Notes under the pieces: model-generated
The model's input: the letters and a program-made list of their open reading frames with translations, nothing else
What the model was told of the DNA's origin: nothing
The model's database searches: none
Assembly (NCBI GenBank): GCA_032433595.1
Contig: JASWJB010000111.1
Span: 1-64,000, forward strand
Length of the DNA stretch: 64,000 nt
From: Conoideocrella luteorostrata
Lineage: Eukaryota; Ascomycota; Sordariomycetes; Hypocreales; Clavicipitaceae
Direction: 5' to 3'
Position numbers and translations under genes: made by a program
Part shown: one piece after another, positions 44,196 to 55,070 of the stretch
How positions within the stretch are numbered: position 1 is the first letter of the stretch
Layout: every line of letters begins with the position of its first letter

Positions 44196-46107
44196 ATGGT
44201 TCATCTCAGTGCCGTTCATCACGACACCGAAGGTGGTGCCAGCTCTGCCACCGCCGCCGACAAGGTGTCCGAGCTGGCAGACAGAGCCGCCAACATGCTG
44301 AAGCTGTCTTCTGACGCTGATGAATTCACCACCAGTGTGTACGGGTCTCGCTTCGCCGAGCAGGATCTCCCACGGCTGAAGATGCCGGAGTGTGCGATGC
44401 CCCGCGAGATTGCTTACAGGATGATCAAAGATGATCTTAGTTTGGACAACAATCCCAAACTCAAGTAAGTCCCCATTTTGTGCATGATGTTGAGTTTTTT
44501 AAAAAAATAGAGAGAATATTATCTGATGTGCAATTTGCTAGCTTGGCCTCCTTTGTCACCACTTACATGGTTCGTGTTCCTCCACATACTCGCCATAAAC
44601 CCCCCCCTCCCCAAACATACAGCAACTCATTTAATCTGAAAATGGTATAGGAAGACGAAGCTGAAAAGCTCATGGCTGACTCCCTCTCAAAAAACTTCAT
44701 CGACTACGAGGAATACCCCCAGTCAGCGGACATCCAAAGCCGCTGCGTCAACATGATTGGCGATCTGTTCCATGCCCCCAGCGGAAGCGCCGTCGGCACC
44801 TCATCCGTCGGTTCATCCGAGGCCATCATGCTGGCTGTCCTGGCCATGAAGCGGTGCTGGAAGATACGTCGCCAGGCCGAGGGCAAGAGCACCGAGAATC
44901 CCAACTTGATCATGTCGTCTGCCGTGCAGGTCTGCTGGGAGAAGGCAACGCGCTACTTTGAGATCGAAGAGAAGTTTATTAACTGCACGCCGACAAGATT
45001 CGTCATTGACCCGGAGGAGATGGTGTCCAAGTGTGATGAGAACACCATCGGCTGTGTTCTCATACTGGGAACCACTTATACTGGCGATTATGAGGACGTC
45101 AAGGCAGTGAATGACCTCTTGATTCACAAGGGCGTCAACGTCCCCATTCATGTTGATGCTGCGAGCGGCGGCTTTGTGGCCCCGTTTGTGGTGCCCGACC
45201 TAGAATGGGACTTTAGATGCGAGAAGGTTGTGTCTATCAATGTCTCCGGCCACAAGGTATGCTACCATCCCACCCCTCTCTGAGCACCATAGGAAGAAAA
45301 CCATCTAAACATGAAAAAAAAACTGTCAAGTACGGACTAGTTTACCCCGGTGTCGGCTGGGCCATCTGGCGCGCCCCCGAATACCTCCCCAAAGACCTCG
45401 TCTTCAACATTGACTACCTCGGCGCCCAGCAATCTTCATTCACCCTCAACTTCTCCAAAGGCGCCTCCCAAGTCATCGGCCAGTACTACCAGCTCATCCG
45501 TCTCGGCAAGCACGGCTACCGCGCCATCATGAGCAACCTCACCCGCACGGCCGACTACCTCAGCGACTCCCTCGAAGGTCTCAACTTCGCCATCATGTCC
45601 CAGCGCTCCGGCAAGGGTCTCCCCCTTGTTGCCTTCCGCTTCCCCGGGCCCAACGAACCCAACGGCCGAGCTGATCGCCATTACGACGAATTTGCCCTGG
45701 CTCACTCCTTGAGGTCTCGGGGCTGGGTTGTCCCCGCTTACACCATGGCCCCGAACACGGATAAGATGAAGATGTTGAGGGTGGTGGTTCGCGAGGACTT
45801 CTCAAGGTCCAGATGTGACATGCTCATCCATGACATTAAGCTGTGCTTGGGGCTATTGGAGGAGATGGACCGCGAGACTGTGAAGGCGCAGGAGGAGTTT
45901 ATCAAGTCGCATTCAACTTCGTCTGGAAGGGCGCAAAAGGCGGCTAAGCACAGGACTTCTCACTACAAGGCAAGCTTTTCTTCTTTTCTTTTTCTCGTAG
46001 ACCGCGACTTGCGGGCGTTGTAAACATATTTTACTAACCTGGATTATTTATAGCATGAGAAGCATTCTTTGCAGGGCAAGACTGGCAAGACCCACGCTGC
46101 TTGTTAA
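44196..46107 (+). CDS. gad: Glutamate decarboxylase
   Basis: This PLP enzyme converts glutamate to GABA and CO2, the entry to the GABA shunt, in the cytosol. Five exons (44196-44464, 44542-44569, 44651-45256, 45331-45969, 46054-46107) give 531 residues. Hallmarks are GTSSVGSSEAIMLAVLAMKR, HVDAASGGFVAPF and the PLP lysine, Lys301, in NVSGHKYGLVYPGVGW; the intron splits directly after this lysine. Exon 2 is only 28 bases and uses a GTTCGT donor. The last intron (45970-46053) begins with GC (AAG then GCAAGC), has branch point TACTAAC, and joins a final exon ending KTGKTHAAC, matching the conserved KTHxxC tail of fungal enzymes. Without that splice the frame would end in a hydrophobic tail unlike the family. 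The gene converges with the acetylornithine aminotransferase gene. Confidence 0.96.
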
Positions 46108-46506
46108 TATAACGGACTGATGAAACATAGGTATCCGAGCAAATATGATGGACTGGTAGCTACAGATATAAGTCTTGAGAATTATGAGCCATGAAATGCC
46201 TGTTCCTTCCATGTAGTAACTACCTTTGTATCGCCATACACTCTCTCTGTCTTGACATTTATTGCGTTTCATACAAAGTCATGTTCTGTTTATACCCGCT
46301 TCAAATACAGAAACTCTGTGTTATGCTCTTTTCAAGTCTATGCTGTCCTGTGTGGTAAGCGCCCTCCCCCTCCCCCCCCGAAAAAAAAAGGAAAAATGAA
46401 CGGGCCAGGTATATATATACATCTAGAGATATATTCAGGTCTACAAGCACACCTCATTCTAAGGTCAAAACGCACCCTCTCTTAGTTCTCACCAGCCACA
46501 ACAAAT
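46108..46506. other. Convergent 3' intergenic region
   Basis: The 399 bases between glutamate decarboxylase (plus) and acetylornithine aminotransferase (minus) should contain two 3' untranslated regions. It has a C-run and A-run near 46370-46395 and no coding signal. Confidence 0.65.
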
Positions 46507-48139
46507 CTACCTAGTCGCTGCAAAAGCCTGTTCCAGAATTCCCAGCCCCAATCCTATCTCCTCTTCACTCACCAACAAGCTCGGCACAAACCTCAATGTA
46601 TTCGTCCCCGCCGTGATCACCAATAGGCCCCTCTCCCTCGCTGCCTTGACAATCGGACTGGGATCCTCTGTCAACTGCAGCCCCAGAATCAGGCCCCTCC
46701 CCCTCGTCTCCTTCACCAGCCCCGGGAACTTCTCTCGCAGTTTCTGAAACCCTTGCTTGAATATCTCTGACTTCTGCAAAACGTCCTCGTGTAGCTGCGG
46801 CTCCGACAGGCGCGACACGAGATAGTGCGCCAACCGACATGCCAGCGGGTTCCCGCCGAACGTGGTCCCATGATCACCCACCTTGATCTTCTCGCTGACG
46901 TGCTTGTTCAAAATGACTGCCCCAATGGGGAATCCATTGCCCAGCGCCTTCGCACTGGTAATCACATCGGGGTGTGCCTCCCGCGGCAACCCCCCGTGCG
47001 CCCACAGTGAGCCCGTCCTCCCCATGCCGCATTGAATTTCGTCGTAGATCAAAACGCTGCCCACTTCCCGGCACCGCTTTGCAAGAGCCACTAGGAACTC
47101 CTTCGACGCGGTCATCACACCGCCCTCGCCTTGGATCGGCTCGACAATCACACCGCACGTCTTCTCCGTAACCAGCTTATCAATCCCTACAATGTCGTTG
47201 TAAACACCCTGCTTAAAGCCCGGGACCATGGGCGAAAACGGCTTCTGGTACTTTGGATTGTGCGTTGCGGATAGACTGCCCATGGTTCGGCCGTGGAACG
47301 CATTGTCAAAGGAGACAATTTCGTATTTATACCCAGACGGATCGAGCACTTTGCCCGTCTTGCGTGCAAATTTAATAGCCGCCTCGTTGGCTTCCGAGCC
47401 AGAATTGCAGACAAATACTGCGGAGGCATCGTGCATGCCCCCCGAGGACACGGTCTTTTCAACCAGCAGTTTGGAGAGGGCGCCCGTCCAGGGGTTGTAA
47501 TATAGGTTCGAGGCGTGTATAAGGGTCTTGGCCTAGATCATACAGTAGATTCGTGAATCAGCCAAATGTGTACAAAAATGTGCGGTTTTCGTTTCATCGT
47601 TGACAAGAGAGGCCGTTTGGGGGGGGGGGGGAGGGGGGGGCCAAACAAACCTGTTGAGCCAGCAGGCGCGTAAACTCAGGATCACTATGCCCCAACGACG
47701 TCACAGCAATGCCCGCCGTAAAATCGAGATATTTCCTGTTCTCAACGTCCCACAGCCACGAGCCCTCGCCCTGAACAAACACAGGTGGTGGGCGCGCATA
47801 CGTAGCAACCATATACGGCGCATGCTCGTTAACCACTGCCGCGGAGGGAGAGTCGGCCCCAGGGTCGGGATTAGTTAATGCGGCATCTCTCTGATATTTC
47901 CAAAATACACAATGGTTAGTTGACTCATGGTTCTGTCTTGTTGCGTCCTCATAACCTCTGTTTCCTCCCAGACGATGCTGCAGTGATGTAAAATAACTCA
48001 CATTGATGGTCTGCTTCACGCCCTCCGCGAGCGAAGACACAGGCGACGTAGACGCAAATGCCCGACGAGACACAGCTCCCGAGTTCCAAGCTCTTGCCAG
48101 CGCAATGGACCCTCGACAAAGAGGCAATTTCGTAGCCAT
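46507..48139 (-). CDS. arg8: Acetylornithine aminotransferase, mitochondrial
   Basis: This PLP enzyme of arginine synthesis transfers the amino group of glutamate to N-acetylglutamate semialdehyde in mitochondria. Three exons on the minus strand (48002-48139, 47651-47890, 46507-47532) give 467 residues. The N-terminus (MATKLPLCRGSIALARAW, then SRRAFAS) is basic and hydroxylated with no acids, as in a mitochondrial presequence. Class III aminotransferase motifs are clear: FVCNSGSEANEAAIKFAR, FHGRTMGSLSAT, VEPIQGEGGV, LIYDEIQCGMGRTG, the PLP lysine near residue 321 in TSAKALGNGFPIGA, and DHGTTFGGNPLAC. Intron 1 contains a perfect TGACTCA, and intron 2 contains a long C/G run. General amino acid control by CPC1/Gcn4 is usual for this pathway. 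Confidence 0.96.
47619..47640. repeat. Poly-G tract in arg8 intron 2
   Basis: About 21 G on the plus strand, broken by a single A, lie shortly after the 5' splice site of arg8 intron 2; in the transcript this is a C run. Homopolymers of this length are prone to length change and sequencing error, and being intronic it does not affect the reading frame. Confidence 0.8.
47921..47927. promoter_or_regulatory. CPC1/Gcn4-type site inside arg8 intron 1
   Basis: TGACTCA is the perfect palindromic target of the bZIP activators CPC1 and Gcn4, which control amino acid synthesis genes. It lies about 215 bases downstream of the arg8 start codon within intron 1 and overlaps the intron's likely branch-point area. 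I did not see an exact copy in the 737 bases upstream of the gene. Function from inside an intron is possible but unproven. Confidence 0.3.
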
Positions 48140-48876
48140 TGTGAGCAGTCCGACAAATGCCCCCTTTTCTGTTTATTCCACGGAGATCGTGAAGCAAGAA
48201 ATAACGCGAGTTGGATCAGAATTGGGAGGTGGCCGCCAGAGGGGTCTTGACTGGAAGGCGTCACATAATTCTCGCGCGGCTGGCTATCGATAAGCGTCTG
48301 GTCTCCGGTGTCGCTCCGCTGAAGTGACTGTCGCCCATTCAGACGGTGTGGAGCGGATTTCAGCGCCGGCCCGCGATACTCATGCTGGATAGCAATTGGA
48401 CACGAGCTCTGATTGATAATTCGAAATGCAAGGACCATGGGAAAGCCCGCCCCCCAAGTCCACACACTACGTAGTCCGAATCCAGTCACCTCATATACCC
48501 TCCGTATATTCAGAGTTATTGTTGCACCATAGCTTCTGAGACATAATATTACAACGCAGCCGGTTCGTGTGCAGGCCTAATTACACTGAATAAAAATACT
48601 GCTACCCGATGCTCGGACTAAATTTCCAAGTGATAATACCTTCTACAGCCGCCTTGTCACCTCTCCCAGCTTACCTAGGGAAAGTAATTGTAACGCCTGT
48701 TACGATTATCTCCCTTGTACCGAGTGGTTTTTGTACAATTGCACAAAGAAGTCTTACAATGCACCTTAACGCCGTCCAACGCAACCAAAACCTAGGCACT
48801 ACAGACATGCTCAAGCCTTGACCTACCATTATTCACACGATGGCTATTCCCTGGGTAAAGTTATCAACATGCCATC
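48140..48876. other. arg8 promoter and atg27 3' flank
   Basis: The arg8 start and the atg27 stop bound this region, both genes being on the minus strand. It contains a TATACCCTCCGTATA stretch near 48495 and is otherwise unremarkable. No gene is seen. Confidence 0.5.
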
Positions 48877-50025
48877 TTAAACTGCACTATAACCCCCACG
48901 GCTTCCTGTGCCTTGGACTGTGTTTAGCACACGTCTCGCCCAATCCTTCACCAGGTATGGAATGTCCCGGATAGTGTCGCCGTGAGGGACCAAGTCCCAG
49001 CCTCTAGCGCCATAGCGATTGTAGTTAAGCCAAGATCCGAAAATGAGGTACGCGGCGACACCCAAGAAGACACTGCAAAAGTTCAGTCAATAAACAACGA
49101 TACTGGTAACCCGTCAAGCCAGATATTGCTGAACAACTTACATAATGACAAACCAAGTGAAGAAACCCCAGTGAGTGCTGGAGTCACCGCCATCACCTTT
49201 GTTATTGTCATCGTTTCCATCTCTTTTGTTTTCGCAAGCATACTTGGTATGCCATGTCAGTCGCAGTACGTCCACGTCTTTTTCACGTCCGTACGACTCC
49301 CAGAGCAATGCAGAATCATCCTTCTTCAGTTGACGTTCGGGAAATGACTTATCATTGCCGTCATCATCTTTTTTATCGTCACGTTTGGAATACTTGTCCT
49401 CAGACTCCCACTCGCCTTCGGTACCCTCCTTTTTCTCATCGCAGAGGAATTCAACAATAGCCTTCTGTTCGCGGCGGTCCTTGACAGCTCCATCAAGAGG
49501 GTGCTTGCCGCCCTTGAGCACGAGCCGCAAGCCTTGTTTTTGAGAGTCACTGTTCGAATCACTGCCGTTCAACCTCGTGGCTTCGTACTCAAACGGCGAC
49601 CCCCCCACGTTCTCCAACGAGCCAGCAATAGCAACCACTTTGTCGATAAGGTCGGAGTCGTCTTTGATCATTCGTTGAATAGCACACACTATCATAACAG
49701 TTAGGATTTTCCCCCAAGGACATGGTCGGATGTTTATCGAGCCTGAGACAGACTTACCTCTTGAGCCATTAGGGCATTCATCCTTAGATTTGTTCTTCCC
49801 ACTCTTCTTCAAAGGCCCACAGATATCCAGAGTATATGTTGTATTTTTAAACGTTTGCGCCGAAGACTCGTATGTGGACGTCACGACCGAATGTGGCCCC
49901 TTTAGCTTGTCCAAGTTGTACTTGTACCCGTCGATGAGAATGTTTTCACAGTGCAGCATGGCTAAGCTCGGCAGAGGTACTAGCAGCAGCGGCAGCAAAA
50001 CTGCAGATACTGAAGGGGGATGCAT
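48877..50025 (-). CDS. atg27: Autophagy-related protein 27
   Basis: Atg27 is a single-pass membrane protein that cycles between Golgi, endosomes, vacuole and Atg9 vesicles and supports autophagosome formation. Three exons (49758-50025, 49142-49688, 48877-49072) give 336 residues from ATG 50025. A signal peptide (VSAVLLPLLLVPLPSLA) precedes a Cys-containing luminal domain with IDGYKYNLDKLKGPHSV and TYTLDICGPLK. A long acidic/Lys-rich, low-complexity part follows, then one membrane span (FFTWFVIIVFLGVAAYLIFG) and a short cytosolic tail. The tail, with NRYGARGWDLVPHGD and a final YSAV, is the strongest identifier: the terminal tyrosine motif is the known sorting signal of the yeast protein. An upstream in-frame extension exists but would bury the signal peptide, so I prefer the ATG at 50025. 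Confidence 0.95.
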
Positions 50026-50898
50026 CGGGACGAAAGCTGTGGGCACTTCGATAACTAATGGTTGTTGATCAACGCAAGCAGCGACAATGCCAACCAGTCG
50101 CGGGATGGATAGGAAGGGCGGGTGAAACGGAAAATAAGACCCGTCTATATGCCAGCTGAATGACAATTTAAAAGAGAGACAAGAATATATTACTTGATTT
50201 GGCTAAGTCTTGAATAGAATGGTCAAGTTGAAGCTGCAGATCAAGCTGGCTGTGAGAAAAGTGGTGGTGGTGCTTCGGGACTTGGTCATGACCAGCTTCC
50301 TATGATGGACTTCCAGTGGAGACCTACACGTGACCCACTCGTCATTCTACCGTTCCTGGCTGATAAGAGTTGCTATATTTCGACCTGGCGTTGTGACCGT
50401 CGACTTCACTTGGAAATAGTTCATTTCAAGTTCGTCTCATACACATGATGCATATTCTAACGCTTAAAAATATAATGTACAGAAAATCCACCTTCCTACC
50501 AAGTCACTACAACGCCATGCAGGAGCCCATGTCATTTCGCTTCCAGTTTAAAAAGTCCAACTGATCATCCGCCTGTACCGTTTTTCGCTCTTGCAATACA
50601 TAACACGCCTTGAAACAATTCGATGGGTATTCAATCACGGCGCCGAGCTTGTGTAGTAACCGAGCAAAAAAAAAAAAAAAAAGAAATAACAACAGAAAAA
50701 AAAACCAAAGAAAAAAACAGGGTTACAAAGGACAGGCCAACGCAAATTGTCCAAATAGCATGGCATGGTTTGCACCACTAACTCCATTATCACCCTCTTG
50801 ATGAAACAAAATCGTCCGTCATTTCCGTGGCTGTCTCTTTATCACGCCATCAAGCATTGAACCCAAGCAGGCCAGCATACTGTTGTTGTTGTACTGGT
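50026..50898. other. atg27 promoter and spt20 3' flank
   Basis: Both neighbours are minus-strand genes. The part near 50666-50720 has several A homopolymers, and the remainder is AT-rich. It should include the atg27 promoter and the 3' untranslated region of spt20. No gene is seen. Confidence 0.55.
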
Positions 50899-53800
50899 TT
50901 ACATTCCCTGATGACCCATCATGCCGCCCATACCTTGCATGGCAGCTTGCTGCTGTTGCTGCTGCTGTTGGAGAAACATTTGCTGCTGCTGAGCCCGCCG
51001 CTGACTCAGGGTTTGCTGGAGAACCTGCTGAGCCTGAAGGAGTGAGGTGTGCTTCATCTTTTCCAAAGTGTCCTGGGGAACACTCTCAGCACTGCCAAAT
51101 TTAGCAACCGCACCTTGCATCAAACGGCTGTAAATTTGCCGAGCATTCATCTGGATCTGGGCTTGGATTGGATTGCCACCACTCATTGGTTGCTGTTGTG
51201 GCTGACCTTGCTGTTGGGATTGGCCTTGCTGTTGTGGCTGGCCCTGCTGTTGTGGCTGGCCCTGCTGTTGTGAATGATGCTGCTGCTGCTGCTGCTGTTG
51301 CATTTGCATGGCAGCAAACGTTTGCATGTTCGCATTGTTTCCATTCATCATCTGATTGCTAACCTGCCTCTGCATGGGATTACCCATTTGTCCCATTCGT
51401 GCTATATGTTGAAGCTGTGCCTGCATTTGTGGTGTCATTTGCCTTAACTGGCTGCTTTGCATGTTTTGCTGCAGTTGCGCATACTGCTGGGCAAGCTGTA
51501 GCTGCTGCTGAGTCATCATGCCGCCTTGCTGTTGCTGTTGCTGCTGCTGCGGTTGTTGTTGTTGTTGTTGCTGCTGCTGCTGCTGCTGCATCAACATCTG
51601 CCGCTGCATCATTTGCATGACCTGTTGCTGTTGAGGGGTCATTACTTGTGCGTTCATGCCTGCGTTAGAACCCCCATTTTGTAAAGCGGCCATCTGTTGC
51701 TGCTGAGCAATGGCTCGTTGCTGGGCTGCCATTTGTGCAAATATTTGCGAATTGTGTTGATTGGTGCCTTGCTGGTTCATCATCATAGCCTGGCCCATTT
51801 GTGAGTTCTGAGCCATCATATTAGGAGGCGGGCTTGCCTGGGACATGCGTGGTGTACTGGCCATGGCATGCCGATTGATCGGTGTGCCGTGAGGCATATT
51901 TGGCGTTGAGTTTGGCATGCGAGGAGTACCAGACGGATGACTCTGCTGGCTGCCTCTAGCGGACATGTTATGAGCCATAGGCACGGACATCTGAACATTA
52001 TGCACAACGGATGGGGGCCGCGGGGGGCTGGTTGCCATGCTAGAATTGGTTTGTTGCATGGGAACGCTACCGACCATGGGCGAAGACATATTTTGCGGTG
52101 TTCCTTGCCGGACAACGGGTGATGAGGCGGCGGCAGCTTGTGTCATCTGTGTCTGGAAACGAGGCTGGACAGAACCTTGCATGTTAGACATAGCATTTTG
52201 GCCACTAGCCGCTACGCCATTGGATGTGTTGGCGCCAATATTATTTTGAGCAGGATGCGCGTGCTGCGTCTGCGTCTGCGTCTGCGTCTGCGGCGGCGGC
52301 GGCGGCGGCGGCGGCTGTTGCTGCTGTTGCTGTTGTTGCTGTTGCTGCTGTTGCTGCTGTTGCTGCTGAGCCTGTTGTTGTTGCTGTTGTTTTTGCTGTT
52401 GCTGTTGCTGTTGCTGCTGCTGTTGCTGCTGAGCTTGCTGAGCTTGTTGTTGTTGTTGAGCAGCAGAAGCAGCAGCAGCAGCAGCAGCAGCATTGCGTGC
52501 AGTCAATGTTGCTTGTCTCTGTGCTTCTTGTCGCATCTGGGTATCCCTGAGAGCAGCTTCGCGCTTCTGTCGTTCAGCTTCTGCTTGTTGTCGTTGGGCT
52601 GCCGCTATTTGATCCTGCCTCTGGGACTGTAACCGCCGATCGTTTTCTTGTTGCTTAATTTTCTCCTGTTCCTTCTTCTCGGCGTGATCTCTCTTGATGT
52701 CTTCAATAACCTTGAATCTCTCGAAGTTTGCCTCATAGGTGACTGCGCCAGGCTGCGCGTCGGAATCAGTCCCGCTGGCGCCCTGAGCGCCAGGGGCATT
52801 ACCCGCGAGTCTGTCATCGAGCACCAGCATATAACGTTCTTGATCGGCTGCGGCGGCTTCGTCAGCTGCCATTTCGGCAACGGTTCTTTTGCGAGTCTTC
52901 GGCTGCGGGGGAGGTTCGCAATCATGCAGATCTGAATATGCATCTAGAACCATGATTTGATCTTCAACGTTCTTTATCGGTTCTAACATCAGCGGTGGGA
53001 GGATTGCCAGTAGAACTTGCCCTTCAACCGCGTGTATGTTGCTCCCATCCAACTCCATCTTCTCCCTCTTCTGCCGCTTATTACTTGGGGGAGGCATACT
53101 GCTGGCCGTTGGCGTTGGTGGCACAAGTGACAACGGAGTTGACGGGGGGCCAAGAGAAGGCGTATCGGTGCTTCCCTTGCCTGCACCTTTAGGGGTACTT
53201 GCTTTCAACATCAAGTCCTTTTGCAGAGTCTCTGGTGTCGGATGCAATACACTTGTGAATACAGTGGGCTTAGTTGCCTGTTTCACATCTGAGGAATCTG
53301 ATGGCTGGGCGGGGGCGGGCATGGCTTCTTTATCCTTATCAGCCTCTTGCTTCTCCTTTGCAACTTCAGCTTCCCTGTTGGATATTCCATTTTCTGAGGT
53401 CTGCCCATCCTTCGGAAATGGGACGTAAGGGGAAGGCGTTAGGCACTGGTTGTAGTTGTTTATTGACTTAGATAGCACGCTGCTAGAGGTCGATGGTGCC
53501 TTTGTAACATCTTTGGTCTGCGCAACTGGTATGTGGTTATGTACCTGAACAATGAGACATCCATCGTAGAATGGTACATTATTCTCAATGAAGTGAGGGA
53601 TAAGGTCGTGCGGGATAGTTCGGGCTCGAAGGTGTTCAAGGAAGACTTTCATGGGAGATTTGTATTGAAACATTCCATCCTGGGCGTCAAATCGAAAGCC
53701 GTTTACATGGAGATGAACGATCAGTGATGGTGGCTGGCCTGCATGTTTCCTCAAAATGTACTTATCGGTGATTTCTATTCAATGTGATATTGGGTTAGCT

Positions 53801-54178
53801 GACAACCGTCTTTCATAGGAGATAGAAGGTGGCATTGGAAAGCATACTAGTGGGCAGAGGCCCATCACCTCGAGCACCTGAGTCTGCCGAAAACGATCCG
53901 GTGCGCATCCCGGCGCTGTTTCTCGAGTTTCTACCCGCTGCATGACTGGACGTTTCGCGCCGCGCTCGATTTACCGGGCGCACTGTGGAGGCGGTGATGG
54001 ATCGATCGCTAGCTGAGTTGGGAGCCTGCTTCGCGCTCGTGGGAGGGTTCTTAGCTGACATTGATGGCGATGGCGATGAGTTCAACGACGAGATGCCGTT
54101 TGTCTGAATGCCGGGTGGAACAGGCCGTTTTATTTTGGCCACGCCATTCTGCTGAACGACGGGGCTGGCGGGGGCCAT
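50899..54178 (-). CDS. spt20: SAGA complex subunit Spt20, polyglutamine-rich
   Basis: Spt20 (Ada5) is needed for the integrity of the SAGA histone acetyltransferase co-activator in the nucleus. Two exons (53848-54178, 50899-53774) give 1,068 residues. The N-terminus (KIKRPVPPGIQTNG, then NSSPSPSMSAK) is typical of Pezizomycotina Spt20. The Spt20 domain begins at the intron with ITDKYILRKHAGQPPSLIV and continues with FRFDAQDGMFQYKSPMKVF and NNVPFYDGCLIVQVHNH. After about residue 300 comes a charged coiled coil (EKKEQEKIKQQENDRRLQ), then very long Gln-rich tracts, an eight-Pro run and Thr-Gln repeats, followed by Met/Gln/Asn-rich sequence to the end. The tract lengths are likely to vary between strains. 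The antisense strand therefore shows long poly-Leu and poly-Ala frames that are not genes. Confidence 0.94.
52262..52499. repeat. Trinucleotide repeat block coding for polyglutamine
   Basis: Imperfect CAG/CAA runs on the minus strand, bordered by a pure CCG run (eight Pro) and CAGACG repeats (Gln-Thr), cover about 240 bases of the spt20 coding region. Mixed CAA and CAG codons suggest selection for the amino acid tract rather than simple recent expansion. Confidence 0.85.
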
Positions 54179-55070
54179 GATGGCTCGCGATGCCGTTCGC
54201 GGCTACAGGGCAATGTCACGCTCAACAGTCTGGCCGCTGTAGCTAGAGCGAAGACACTATGTGCGTGAACATCGATACCCCAAGATGGGTTGATTCGGGG
54301 CGAAAGTTGGCTTAAATACGTCGGTTGACAAGACGAGTAGACGTGATACTGCGAGTTTGAACCAAAGCTAGTGGTTGCGGAGACGTCGAGCGCTCAAATA
54401 GTACAAATTAGCGAATGAAAGTTTGACCGCGCTTGGGTGGCGAAGATGATTAACAAAATGAGAAAAGAACCCTATAATGGTCCATAGCAAGTGAACAGAG
54501 GACGCGAATGACCCTGTTGATATTGTAATGTCAATGAAGGGACGCCGGCGCAGAGCGTGCGAGCCGTTTGATACCAGGCAATTGATCATCGAGGTTCCGC
54601 CGCAGTGCCGTGACTACGCCGTTGACGGGGTCAGATGCGCATCCGGCTATCACGTGACTTGACTCCATCATCCCTAACCTGCTCCCTGACCTACTCCCTG
54701 TGGCAGGGGCTTGGCATCAAAAGTATAAATCCTTGATCGTGCTGCAGGTTGAGGTCAGGAAAACTCTAAAAGGAACAAAAACAAAGAGGGCAGGATAATA
54801 TGCAAATTGTTTGCTAGTTGCATTACATCACTTAAAAATTGGACATCTATCTTGGATATGCATCCATTCGAGGGAGTCGTGCCAGGTATCTCTCAACTGT
54901 CATGCCACCGCCAGCACCAAATAACAGTAGCTGTCAGACGAGTCCTGTTGCCACATCTGATAATATTGTTATAAAAAAAGAAGAATTTACATATACGAAA
55001 GATCCCTTGTTCCACCAGTACCCTAAGAATTCCCAACGTCGCAGTCCAAGCTATAAACGAACAATCCATC
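54179..55070. other. spt20 promoter and pex22 3' flank
   Basis: The spt20 start and the pex22 stop bound this region, both on the minus strand. It shows no coding signal. The leader side contains GATCGAT-like and CGATACCCC words without an evident pattern. Confidence 0.5.

Noticed and set aside
52138..52632. Long plus-strand frames of almost pure leucine or alanine opposite spt20
   Set aside because: They are antisense readings of the CAG/CAA repeat that codes for polyglutamine in spt20. They have no independent coding signal.
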